From Anisakis pegreffii (Eukaryota > Nematoda > Chromadorea > Rhabditida > Anisakidae), in contig JAPYMA010001437.1 in NCBI GenBank assembly GCA_035041965.1, positions 1 through 64,000 on the forward strand: 64,000 bases of DNA. The letters are read 5' to 3'. Below are positions 23,543 to 36,400 of the stretch, piece by piece. Numbering within the stretch: position 1 is the first letter of the stretch; every line of letters begins with the position of its first letter. Both the position numbers and the translations under genes were made by a program. Below the pieces are notes generated by a model. That model was not told the DNA's origin and made no database searches. It saw only the letters and a list, made by a program, of their open reading frames with translations.

Positions 23543-26093
23543 AAAACGGGAACATACAGGAACATACAAGTACAATTCAACGGAAAAAAACGGCTGTAGC
23601 GCAAAATGATTTAAAAAACAACTTTATTAAATTATTTAAAATAAATGAATTTCACGTGGTCGCTTACTGTTGAGCCGTATGACACTAAGCCAAGAATTAC
23701 AGATTCAGGAGCACTCGTTTTGAAACGATGGTGCTATATGTTTTCGGATGTCATACGTACTACGTCATGCGACACAGTTTGCTTATAATTGCGACATAGC
23801 GACGACACCTGTTCGCCGACTCGTATGTCTTTCACACACCCATTTATGTCTTCGATATGCGTTACACTAATTTTGCTTATGTCTTTCATGTATGTGAATA
23901 ATGTAGCGGGCCACAACTATGATTAAATCGTGTGTACGACATACGAAAGACATGTCGTAGAGCCATTTTATGTGCGAAATGTGTGCGAGACATATGAAAG
24001 ACATGTCGCCACAGTCAAGCAATGGAAGTATTTGAGATAGTGTAAACCAAATCTCATGACAAATCATACGCAGCGTGGTAATGAAAATCATGCGCATGAA
24101 AATCTCTATGAGATTCCGCTCTAATAGTAAGTTTGAAGATCTTGGAAAACCTTTTTCAGAGATCACCTCGCCGAAGTGAGAATACTGATGAAATGTAGTG
24201 ACGGTTGAACATATGACGCGTGATTGCGGTATGATGGAAAGCTTGTTGGGGAAATCGAAGAGATACGTTTTGAAGCGCATGAAAATCTCTCTGAGTTTCC
24301 AATCTCAGTTCGAAGATCTTGGGAAACTTTTTCAGAGAGCACCTCGCCGGAATGAGAATATTGGTGAAATGTAGTGGCAGTGGCGCAGTAACGAAAGAAC
24401 GAATTGCAAATAAAGTTATCATATTTATGAAAGATGAAAATTCAACACACAACGCTATTTTAAAAAATAAACGTTCAAAATGCACACAAAATGAAATACA
24501 AAAATGAATCTCTAACATGCAGAATCAGAATACATTCTAGATCAGTGGTTCTCACGCTCGGGTGTTCCACTACCTAATTTGCTGATCTGGCACGCCACCG
24601 TTACCTACCTCCTCCCTCTTCCTGATACAAAAACTTACAATTTCTACGTAACATCGGGAAGAAAACGGAAACCGATCCAGAAATTCCTCAGTGGCGTGAA
24701 AGAAATTAATTTTCTGGAATGGAACAAGTATTTTTAAAACTTTATTTATCAACTGCAGAAACAACGTGAACGTCGGCAATCAAAAACGAAAAGCAATGAA
24801 AAAAGATTCTTCAGCGATAAAAAATGGAATCTAATAACAAGTTCAATTACTCACGAAGAATGAAGATGCAATAAACGCTTGAGGAATTATCTCCGAGATG
24901 AACAGAAGAGCAATCATTCCATCAAGGTGATGGTTGATGAATAAATAAAAATTCATCGCCAGGATGAAAATAAATTTGAACTATCGAGCGTTTTGAGATG
25001 CGACAGGTACATTAGGTCTGTATTCCCATTCCATTCCCATCTGTATTCCCATTTATTCACATTCCCATTCTACTTTTCAAGCATTTCAGTCATTAACATC
25101 ATAAGAAATGTTGTCGTTCATCACGGAAGAAGTATTGTACCGGTTGAAGAAACATTCGATACAAGCGATACAAGAATTAAAAATTGTAAAGATTGAAAAA
25201 AGAAATCGATATCATCAAATTCAGAAATACTCAATCTACCTACACCAAATCATATTTTCTGTCGTATCAAAAAGATCAATCAGTTCTTATTGCTCATGAG
25301 TGACGATGTCAGCCAATATACTGAAGCATCTACAAGATATTTCTGACTTTTGTTCAGGCCTAAACGAACTAAAGATACTCAGAAAATAGGATAAAAACGA
25401 GTACCATTATAATGGCGTTTCATCATAACAAAACAACACCAAATATTATCTTCTCTCAATCAATCCCCAGTGTTGATAAGAGATACTCGATATTGAAGCC
25501 AATATATTGAGCAACTTACGAAACATTTGTGACTAAACAGACTTTATCAGCATCATTAGCTCGGATGAGCTAATGATACTGAGAAAATAGGAGGAAGAAG
25601 AGTGTTGCCATGAACTAATCGCATTTACATACCCAAGTGAAAAAACACTGTCACAGTGGCGTTCTATCATAACATAGCAACTGCACGAAATACCAATTTC
25701 CCGACACCTCCAAATTACCAAAAATGGGTAATATCACCCCCTATGAGAAACTCTGTTCTACATGAACAATAAAATAAGTCATGCACAGCAAATTTAGTAA
25801 CTTATTCAGAATGTGTTCAGGTATCATAATGCGATGAAACGTAAAAGTTAGAGATCAGTTCTGAATGCAGATAATGCATCTGGATGTGTTTCTGCACATT
25901 CAGATGACTCTTGAATTGTTTCATCCTAAATGAACAGGGCGTTCGTCTGTGATAACTTCGGTCGAATTGGTAGCGGTACTTGTTGTCATTAACGGTATTT
26001 TTTGCCGTAGACAGGGGGCGCACATACTCATCATGAATATCCACTAAAGGCTGTCATGCCTCGTTACAATGCCATCGGTTGTTATAACTTTTG

Positions 26094-26415
26094 GATCTCT
26101 GAAAAAAGTTTCCCAAGATCTTTGAACTGAGAATGGAATCTGGTATAGATTTTCACGCGCTTCAAAACGTATGTCATCGATATCCCCAACAAGCTTTCCA
26201 TCGTACCGTAATCACGCCTCATATGTGCAACTGTCACTACATTTCATCAATATTCTCACTTCGGTCAGATGATCTCTGAAAAAAAGTTTCCCAAGATCTT
26301 CGGACTGAAAATGGAATCTAATAGGGATTTTCATGTGCTTCAAAATTTACCACATTGCATGTGATTTGTCATGAGATTTGGTTTGCTCTACCTCAAATGC
26401 TTCCATTACTTGATC
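26094..26415 (+). repeat. Third, diverged copy of the 176-bp repeat pair, outside the duplication
   Basis: This sequence matches 1830-2155 in direct orientation, at an estimated 80-85 percent by eye. It includes both 176-177-bp units (tctct words at 26096 and 26273) and the closing segment around tttgtcatgagatttgg. It lies only about 40 bases beyond the end of the right arm. It is oriented opposite to the copy inside that arm, so this is an older dispersed element rather than part of the recent duplication. Confidence 0.75.
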
Positions 26416-27164
26416 GTGCTTCAATCGTACCCATTGTTCATCTCTTCTTGCTATCTCCATCGCAAACATATACCTTTCCGTGTCTGTTTTTTTGTTATGC
26501 TTCGAGAGGTGTGAAAGATGACGCCTAGATTACATCCATGTACCCAGCTACACTGTAAGATGTTGACCAGGTTGCCTTGCACATGCTGAGAAAATCTATG
26601 GCAATATGTTCACATGTCAATTTGGCGAAATGTCAGTATCATCTTCTAAGCCTTTTTTGTTTTTATATTATTTCACAGAGATTTTCGTTTATGCATGGTT
26701 GCAGAGGGGGTTTGTTTCAGGTTTTGGTTTCGTCGTTTATATATGGTTGTTGAAGTCTTGATCCTTTTTTCGGCCATATAGGAATTTATTGTTCACATCA
26801 GTGAGGAGATCACTGGTGTTTGTTTTTTAGCGCATCGTTGTATGGAATAGTCAGATTCTCGATCAACAACTGGAAGCCATTTGATTAATAAAAGTCAGTG
26901 GGGAACGAATTGAAAAGACTTCCAGATGTTATGCGACAAGTTTTCCCGGTTCAGGAGTCATTAGCAAACATTCGGTTGCGATAATCATCATTGTGAATTG
27001 CTATTGATAATTATTGGTTGTATTCAAATTGCGTCGAATCTCAAATATATGCGTAAAGGTTTACAAAAATTTGCACCCTTATGCATCTGTTTTTCGATAT
27101 TTCAGTTGGAGTTGTTGAAGGGTTCCGTTTGATGAACACAAAAGTTCCGTATTTTTCGGTCGTC
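26416..27164. other. Intergenic region upstream of CDK11
   Basis: About 750 bases beyond the repeat at 26094-26415 hold no reading frame I can support. They should include the promoter and 5' leader of the kinase gene, but I see no clear TATA box. Confidence 0.5.
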
Positions 27165-30100
27165 ATGAGTTCTCCTTCCGACGACGGACAGTGTACGGAT
27201 ACCGACAGAGAGGAAGAATCGACTCATGTTGCTGAAAGAAACGCTGCAGAAAGTGGTGGGTGGTAGTTGAAAGTTTTTGAACCTGAATGTCGACCGAATT
27301 CGGACCTAAGTTACCATTAATGCCTAAAATTGAACTTTCACTTTTCCGTTTTGTTTCTGTCGTCTTTCAAAATTTGATGAACTAAAGATGTCTGTCGCTA
27401 AATTTGTTGTGATCTCGACTCACATTTATTATAAGGTTTCATGCAAGTTCTTGGACGTAGTGTATTTTCGATTTGATTTTAGTTATACTCTTTTTATGCC
27501 ATATTTCAGAAGAGACGCAGTCAAGAAAAACGTCCTCACGTGGTGATGGTTCGATTTCTGGTGGCATTTTGAGTGATGCAGACGCGGAAAATATTGATGG
27601 CAGTGAACGTGAACGTGTGATTTCGGATGGTAGTGAGCATGGTGGGTCGTTGTTGAAGTTTTAGCACCTTTTGATGACTCGTGAAAAAATGGGTAGTTAC
27701 GTGATGTTGATGGTTATTTTTGATGAACTCAGTACTGTGCCTGACTTGATTGTTGTCATTTAAAAGACAATAATAATAGTATTCATTAAGAAGATGAAGA
27801 AATGCGGTTACGAAGAAAATTATTAGAGAAACGAGCGGTGGCAACCTCATCAGGCAACATGCTGGAACCGAGTTCACCACCAATGCCAACTCGTGGCGAT
27901 GAAGTGGACAGAAGATATGAAAAACGAAAACATGATCGTTTGTTGTCGCCGCAAGCAGTGAAGAAAACATCTCCGAAACGTAGTGCCGTGGATGCCGTAA
28001 ACGATGATGAAGAGATGTTCTCGATGCAGCCGAAAGACGCGGTAAGTATCATTGAATAGAATTGCTGTTTGCTGAATTCACTGCAACAATTTGGAACAAG
28101 ATGATCGGTTCGTAAATGCTTACTTGAACCTGTCTACCAATCAATTTTCAACAGCACCAAATGAATTGGATCAGCTGTGAACAGTGAATATGCATTTCAG
28201 TCAACTTCAGAATACGATGGCAAGGTGTGCGCGTTGGTGATAACGGCGAGCGACATCGATCAACCCGAGACAGTTTGTGATTTCAGGCAACTAAAGATCG
28301 AGTTCATTCATCGATAAGATTAAGTGCTGAACGTGAACGGGATCGAGATCGAGATCGTAGTGCTCGAACTGTTTTGGATAGGACACACCGGCGTGATGAA
28401 CAGCGTCCAAGTAAGGAGGAACGGCACAGACGAAAGGAAAGAAAACGTGAGAAACACCAACAACAGCAACAAGAACAGCAACGTTTTAGGGATAGGGATC
28501 GGGAGAAATACAAACGTGACTATGAAATACGTGAGGTGAGTGCTAGTTTCTACGCAATTTTCACTACAGCGTTTCCGGAAATTAGCTGATTCATCAGACG
28601 AACAATCTCTTGATATCTTCCAAACGCCTTCAGTTTTCTCGAATAATAGAGAAACTATTGTGCGTAGGTCACTGCGGATTTGAGACTTGATTTATATTCA
28701 TGTTGTTTGATTGTTGAATGTTTTAACCGAGTTATGATATTGTCATAATGCACATCTTTGACAGGAAAGAGATCGTGCGGCTTTGAGAAATTGTTCATGT
28801 TTATTTCATCAACAAAAATTTTAGACATTATCCGAAATTTGTTTGGAGGATCGTTCGCGACATTCATCAAGCAAGCAACTGGCGACTGGCGGTGTTCGGG
28901 AGTTCGTTCGTTTAGCGGGACGAGTTCAGATGCCAGAATCAAAAGCAGCTTTACCGCGTTCATCCAGCGAAAAGATTCGTAAGGAGAAGAGTGGTCGAGA
29001 GATGGACAGCATAAAGGTGGAACGACACTCGAAAGATGCATATCGGATGTGAGTATGGAAGCAGTCATCTGTTATGTACCTTCAACACTTTTTGACGCTC
29101 GTTCCTTACGTTCTCATTTAATCACTATTTGCTTGTTCGTGAAATTATACATTTTGAATACCCACTGATTGATGTGTTTTACCATGAGTCGTCATCTCAA
29201 ACAGTCTTAATGTTCACTAATCGAAAAGTCCATTATGGTTAATTAAGAAGATCTCCACGTAAACGAGATGCCTCCCCAATCGCATCAAAACAACGAAATT
29301 CGAAACCTGAAATGCCACCAGCGAAGAAGACACTCGTGGAACGACAAGATGCACCAGTCAAATCAGAGACCGCATATTCTGGTATCATTTGATTGCTGAA
29401 TTCCTGTTTCTCTTCATAAATTCGCCTTATGTAAATAACTAACTCAAGTTTGTTCGGAAAGCGTTTAAGATGATGTTTTGTAGACAATTGTGATTGAAGT
29501 TGTTGTGTGATGTTTTTATATGTTATCAATTCGATATTATCATCCTCCTGTACAATGATATATCCACTGAGTTGTTGAATATATGGTAGTTGCGAAGGAA
29601 GCGAAGCTTGAAATTGTGAAATTTAGTCATACTTTGTCAATGGCACGAGGTGTTGTGGTTGTTTATTTAAGATGTAATATGCTTATATTGCAGATGGTGG
29701 TACTGCGAATGTTATAGAGACACAACCCGAGCATAAAGTGAAGCTGATTGTCACAGCAGTTGCGAATAGTGCAAAGGAAATTGACTCAGATAAAGTGAAC
29801 GATGTTCAGGAAGTGTCCAAATCCGATAACGAAGGCGAAAAAAATAGCGTACGAAAATTTGATCATGAACGTAAGTCTGTAGAATTTATGTTAGTCTTTT
29901 CTAGTTACCATTTAACAGACATGTTAAAGCAGAAATATCGGGATCCGATGTTTGAATGAAACGTTAAGGATCCCCCTTAGGCGCTTCTGTTTTGTTACTG
30001 CTAGACTAAAGCCAAGTTTCATCACGATTGTATGTAATGTTTATTTATTTTTAGCATCACCATCGGGTGGGCCCTCGAAGTATTCAAAGTTTGACAGTAG

Positions 30101-33100
30101 TCCTGAAGAAGAGGAGAAGTCAAAAGTGATTGAAGAAAACCTAACTAGCAACGCAATAACGACCACAACCGATTCCGGTAAGTAATTTTGGTACCGCCGA
30201 TACTATCTTGATCAGTGATTGGTTTGGCCCAATATTGATGAATGAATATAAAGGATTAGTGGTTCGATCAATGCACGTGAATTCAGTACAGTAGCAGTTC
30301 ACTTGAAAGGCTATCGAGTTCTGAGTTAATAGATATCTAGATGAAAAAGGTCGTTTTTAGAAGCAGAAAGCGATGTGATACTACGTGCTAGTGATGATGA
30401 GATGGAGAGTGTAGGTGAGGAGGAGGAGTTCGACGAAGAGAAGCTTGCTCAGTACTCGCCTGATACCAGAGAGAGGTGGGTGAATTTCGATGATTGTAAT
30501 TAGATAGTGATGCTTGCGATAGCCGTATAAGTTCTTAGCAGTTCAGTTCATGTTCAAGTGAGATTCGTTGAATTATTGCGTTATGCATCATTCAGTTGAG
30601 CGATCGAATTTTGAATTCGATATGAGTTATATGTTAGATTTGTTGCTGAATTAAACATGGATCGTATTTGAGCAGTTTTCATTGAATATCCTTTGCAGGC
30701 GTCTATCAGATTTTTCAGCTTTCTCGTAATATTCAGTCGAATATTATTTTAAGAAAGTTCCACCGTAGCATTGTCCAGGCGTTGCATTGTAAGTGTTGAC
30801 GCTCTCTTCGTCTTTTAATGAAATTCTTTAATGAACAATATTGGTCAATTTTGCAGGTTAGAAGCCGAGCAGCAACAGCGTTTGATTGCAAAACTACCAG
30901 TCTATTATCCAGGAATAAGTGGATGTAGAAATGTGGCCGAATTCGAGTGTTTGAATCGCATCGAAGAGGGTACATTTGGGGTAGTCTACAGAGCCAAGGA
31001 GAAAAAAACTGGTCTGTGTGTAACAGCCGCTTGCTTTTACTTTACAATCTTGCTGTTATTACGAAATGAAACCTCGCGTGTTACATAAGTTCTGTTTTCA
31101 GTACTCATCAGTTGTAAATGTTTCAGACGAAGTGGTAGCATTGAAGCGGTTGAAAATGGAAAAAGAAAAAGAAGGTTTTCCGATAACGTCATTACGAGAG
31201 ATCAACATGCTTTTGAAAGCTGGCAATCATCCTAATATTGTCAACGTCAGGGTACAATTTTTCGTTTTTGTTATCGTCTCTTTACGACTCCGTCAAGGAA
31301 TCATAAATTGATCTTATCGAATTTGTAATGAGGCGCTCAGCGTTCTGCATTATAGATTACTAGTTTACAGGAGATTGTAGTTGGATCGACTATGGATAAG
31401 ATTTATTTGGTAATGGAGTATGTTGAGCATGATATGAAAAGTCTTATGGATTTGATGCATTCACGTAAAAAACATTTCACAATTGGTCAGTCCTCCTTCC
31501 AGTTCTCTTTTCCGATCGTATTCTTTCTTCGGTGCATTTGAAATGCAGTATTTGGACGTTTTTATTTGTGAGTACTTTTCAACAGCGACGACGAGTGAAG
31601 TTGCAAGAAAAGGCAGTTAATCTACTGTATCTGAGGTGGATTATGCCATCTTAAATGCTGATATTCCAGCCAGGAAGAATAAAGTCGTTCTTTAAGGTCA
31701 GGTGAAGACGCTGTTGCATCAACTCTTGTCAGGTGTTGCTCATATGCATGATCAGTGGATCCTTCATCGTGACCTTAAAACGTCGAATCTTTTATTATCA
31801 CACAAAGGTATCCTCAAGGTACGTGCGCGATGTTTTTAGAAAATTCATTATTTGACCAGAATTATAGTTTGTTAACAATATTGTTATCGCTTCGAACATT
31901 ACTATGGGCTTTGATAATCAAGTGGGTGTTCGTGTTTTCAGATCGGCGACTTTGGTTTGGCTCGGGAATTCGGCGATCCATTAAAAGCGTATACTCCAAT
32001 TGTGGTTACGTTATGGTATCGTTCACCGGAATTGTTACTCGGAGTGAAGGTTCTCTCTTTTACTGTTAAGGTTCCATGCGGACATTCAGACGATTACTGG
32101 GCGATGAATTGAAATAGTGTTACCCTGATTGATTTCGATATCAACTCAGTGAAGTATTATCAGTCCGGTTTGATACTCACTGATCATTGATTAATGTATT
32201 ATTTATTCAAGGAATATTCGAAGTCGGTTGATATGTGGTCGTGTGGATGTATTTTTGCCGAATTTCTCCGGTTAAAGCCGCTTTTCCCGGGGAAAGGAGA
32301 ACTCGATCAAATTAATAAGATATTTCTGGTGAGACTCGATCTTTTTTCCAAATATGTTGTCACAGTTATTTTCTGTGTTATTTTGTAGAACTTTCAGATT
32401 TCTTTTCACCTCTACTTTCGAAGCGTTTGAAAATTCAAACTGGCTTTAAAATCTGTCTAGAAATCTATGCCTTTAACGATCTTTTACATTTTGATTCATC
32501 TGTTGGAATAACATTCATATAATATTACTATATATGAGGACGGTCATTGGCTTCGAGCATTTCATTATGTGAAATGACTGCAGGAACTGGGTACGCCAAG
32601 TGAGAAAATATGGCCAGGCTATAATGAGTTGCCTGGTTCAAGAAAGATGAAATTCGAGCACCACGAATACAATCAGTTATGGAAAAAATTCCCAACGAAT
32701 GTGGTCGATAAGAAAGGACTCGACTTTTTGAATGAGTGAGTCAATTCAGCCATCTTTCTCTTAGTATTTTGGAGGTGTAGTGAGTGCGATTAGATGGATT
32801 GTTGAATTCAGATTGTTGCGGTATGATCCTCAGAAGCGCTTAACTGCGCATCAAGCGTTGACGCATATCTGGTTCGATGAGGATCCACCGCCAACACCAC
32901 CTGAACTCTTCCCAACATGGCCAGCAAAAAGCGAACTTGGTAGGGCTGTTGTCAAGAGCCCTATCACTAAGGCACCATCAAATCCCAAAGATGTGAGTAT
33001 TTACTTTGTTGCTTCGTCTCACTTACCACAATATTTTACTTGTTCACTATTCTTTTTTTCCTTTTTTTCTTCATCAAGCTGTTCATATGCAAGCAAAAAA

Positions 33101-33416
33101 TTTCTTTTGTTCATTGTGAAAGCGGTTCCCTATTCAGTTGATTCGGCATTGTTGAAAAATGGATGGTTCTCTACTTGTATTTCATCATTCAAACGGAATT
33201 ATCGCGCAAAAGCTGGAATTAGACTCATTTGAATGGATTCATTTAATTCATTGCAGTTGTAATTGATAGCTTTGCTAGTTGTTTGTTTGAAAGCGTAGTG
33301 ATCGTTTGCAGATCCAGGATGCGAAATTGTATCGCGAGTTGAGAGTGGAACCACCCGCGAAAACAGCTTCAACTGGATTTGCACTCAAATTTGATGCGGT
33401 CAAATTTGGTGATTAA
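27165..33416 (+). CDS. cdk-11: CDK11 (PITSLRE) cyclin-dependent kinase
   Basis: About 19 exons. CDK11 pairs with cyclin L in the nucleus and acts in transcription and pre-mRNA splicing (family knowledge). The kinase exons are 30857-31011, 31127-31251, 31371-31485, 31697-31818, 31942-32049, 32212-32328, 32584-32735, 32812-32992 and 33312-33416. All are in phase. The diagnostic PITSLRE helix ([12 protein letters not shown]) is intact, as are the glycine loop ([11 protein letters not shown]), VALKRL lysine, [20 protein letters not shown], and the T-loop threonine in [11 protein letters not shown]. The APE motif is SPE. The end is [11 protein letters not shown], like the FSLKF tail of animal CDK11. 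Upstream exons (27165-27255, 27510-27641, 27800-28041, 28287-28535, a short one from 28765, about 28830-29048, 29248-29381, 29694-29870, 30055-30177, 30361-30475) encode the usual Arg/Glu/Ser-rich N-terminal region. The borders around 28765-28860 are unresolved. Confidence 0.95.
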
Positions 33417-36400
33417 TCGTCGTATGATCGTTTATTTATCGATCTCTTGCCGGGTGACGACATACTTCGTCCATCATCTCGGGTTATCCGAAGTTGATTG
33501 TCCATTCTGGTCTGGATAGTTGATGCTTCGTTCCTTATTCGACTTGCTACCTTGCAACATTATCGTTATTGTTGTTCGACCGATATTCAATTGTTTGGCT
33601 ATTATTTTGTGATTGTACTTTTTCAGAATAATTTAAATAATTTGTTTCTGAATGTGGTTGTGTTCCTTTTTATAATACCTATTTGAAAGTGCTATTTGTA
33701 TAGACGTTGATATGGAATTGATGTCGTTGTTTTCGTCGTCTCTGTTTTAAATTTTGACAAGTTGCATTCGATATTTTTATTTATTCTATTCATTCGCTTT
33801 TGCTATTTCATTCTTTTACGTTATCGGAGCTGTTTCTCGTTCATTTAGTTTTTGAATTTCTGCATCATATCCATTTCAAAACTTCTTGCTGATGTTATGC
33901 AGCGGTGATGTATTGATCATTATGAAGTTTCGATAGTATTATGATACCTTAATCATCATCTTCTTAGAAGTAAAAGTGGCATTTCCCCCAAAATAGATGT
34001 GTTTTGGTAGAGTTCTTCAAGTGGAAGTAAATTGCACGCAGTCGTCGAAGCACATAACAATTGGATGAAATTTATTCTAAATTTCATGAATTTTCTCTTA
34101 AAAATGCGTCTGTTTGTTGAGACGTTCAAGAAGATATTCTGAAATGGCTTTGGTCAGTGCGATTCGGCGTGAATGGGGAATGTTCGATATAAAGAGATGC
34201 GTTAGTGGTCGTATTTTGTTTAATGAATAAATGATTATTGTTGCAAGCATTATGGATTTATGTTGATTGACATACGATCAGTTGATTGTGTTTTATTTCA
34301 TTTTGCTAATACTCTTTAGTGCAGTTGTACAGAGTGTTGATGTATTGTTGTTGTTGTTGTTGTTCTTATGCATTAAATGTTTCATTTGTTGTTGTCTTTA
34401 AAACGATTCCAATCGATACAAATTATCCTCCGCATAGAATTAGTTGGTCACGTTTTGAATTGTTGAGGATAGTCGAGAACGCGTTGGATATTCATTCCAT
34501 TCTGAAGTGGCAGAATGAGTGCAGTCAGTTTTTCGAATGACTAGCCAGATTGACGAGCATCATCCCAGAATGGACATTATGGGAGTGAAGTGGTATGGAA
34601 GCGAACACTGAAACGAAAGACATAAGCACAACTTTATTGGAGTTTGTGTCTGAGCATGCGAATGCAAAAAACACTTCAAATTATTTGAGTCTTTGTGATT
34701 ATTGATTCAACGCATTCATTGTGTTTTATAACTGATTTGGTCGATCTGCGTTAATTAACTGCTGCTTTTTCAAACCATTACATGAGACACAATGGTCTAT
34801 TGACTGCAGATTTTTTCGCGAATCATTGAATCGTGAGGTAAAGGTGGATTGTTGCACGTAAATATTCGGAATCAATTCACAAATGTATTCTACATGCAAA
34901 AGGGTTCTTTTTATAACTAGTGGTTTCTAATGAATTTCGATAAGATTGTTGCAAGTGATTGCACAAGACTTTAGGAATTGATCGGAGAGCTTTTGCCAAA
35001 TAAACAATGAAATCTAAACCGAGTTGGATTGTGAAGAGCGTTTAAAATTTCGTTGATATTTGAAGAAGAAGATATCTGGGCAAGGAGAAGGTAGGAATTT
35101 GTTACCTAGCAATAATTATACTGCAAGTATGTTGAGCTCATCATCTGTGATAGTTTCGAAACACTTTCGATCCATGTAGTAAATTATTTATTCACGGTAA
35201 ACGTTGAATATCAGAACGTTCCCATCGTTCTCAGTTAGTACGAAACATACGGAGTGTATAAATGATGTTTTCAAAAAACATTATGATCAATTAATTAAAA
35301 TTAGTGACTGCAGTGCATGTGAAAGATCCGTGCTCATGCACGACATTTGAAGGTTTAAGGATGTTCATCACAGGATGAATGAATATTACTCTCAGCTGAC
35401 ATAAAGCTTGTTGATAGTCGATTCTATCCGATGTAAGAATAACATTTGGTTGTCATTAACGAAAACGAATTTCGGTCATTTGTAATGTTTCGAAATTTCA
35501 ACATTTAGCATTTAAATCTGATGAACACAGTGACTTTTTATTGTTCCTTCAATGACTGTTTATCACAAGCAGTTTTGTATTTTTCGTTTCCAATCGCAGA
35601 TGAATATCGCTCTACTCCAGCGCAAGCATTTCGTTTACTATTAGACAAATGCACAGTGATTGTTCAGCAAAACTTCAGTGCAAATAACCATTTTGCATGG
35701 ATGGGTAACGCGCCGAAGTGAAGTGGAATAAAACAGAGCTGAATGAGAATAAAATTGAATCGAATGTAGATTGAGAATACGATTGTGCACAACATAGATG
35801 CGCATAGAATTCCATTTGAACGACCTTCTTTCAAAGACTTCTTTTACAATCATTAGATAATGATCGTTTTGGGTTTATGATTTTCGGAACAGTAATTGCC
35901 GTGCTGATGAGAACTTTTGATCTGAACTGATTAACTGCCTCTCAAGTTTGCAGCTTTGTGTAAATCGATTATTCCATGCAGCACAGAATCAATCCACCGT
36001 AATCGAACGCTCTTTGCAACTCAGCAAAAAAAAAAGAGAAGAAAAAACAAAACATTGATCTATCTCACTCGTACTCACAAAATAGATAGATCTATATGTG
36101 TGCTTGTTACCGCTGCGTTTTAATTGGCAGTCAGAGATGAGTGTTGAAAGAGTTGTTTGTATTACGGTAGGCATATGTGATGCGAAGTGCATTTTATCAC
36201 TCATTTGCTGCACTCGAATAACTAATTTGAGTGTAATAATTTTCGTTCATCGTTTCCTCTTCCTGAACTGATTCGTTCAGAAAAAAGTTTTGAAATTAGT
36301 ACTCAGTATAATACTCAGTTCAGATTACTCAAGTCGTGGTCAGTTTCGGCACAGTTGGTTTCAAGAACGAAACTGATAGAAAGTTGTCATCAATCATAAG

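Larger units (their letters stand above)
14107..26054 (-). repeat. Right arm of 11.9-kb inverted subtelomeric duplication
   Basis: This is the reverse-complement partner of 91-11992, with the same gene order read outwards from the telomere. Both copies of GID8 are intact and translate identically. The unrecognised gene differs at about four residues. The identity stops at 26054. About 40 bases further on lies a third copy of a repeat that also occurs inside the arms, so the edge of the duplication coincides with repeat-rich DNA. Confidence 0.95.

Noticed and set aside
91..26054. A pure sequencing fold-back (hairpin) artefact from one molecule
   Set aside because: The arms differ by many substitutions and indels, including in-frame changes and a start-codon difference, and a simple fold-back would not produce that.
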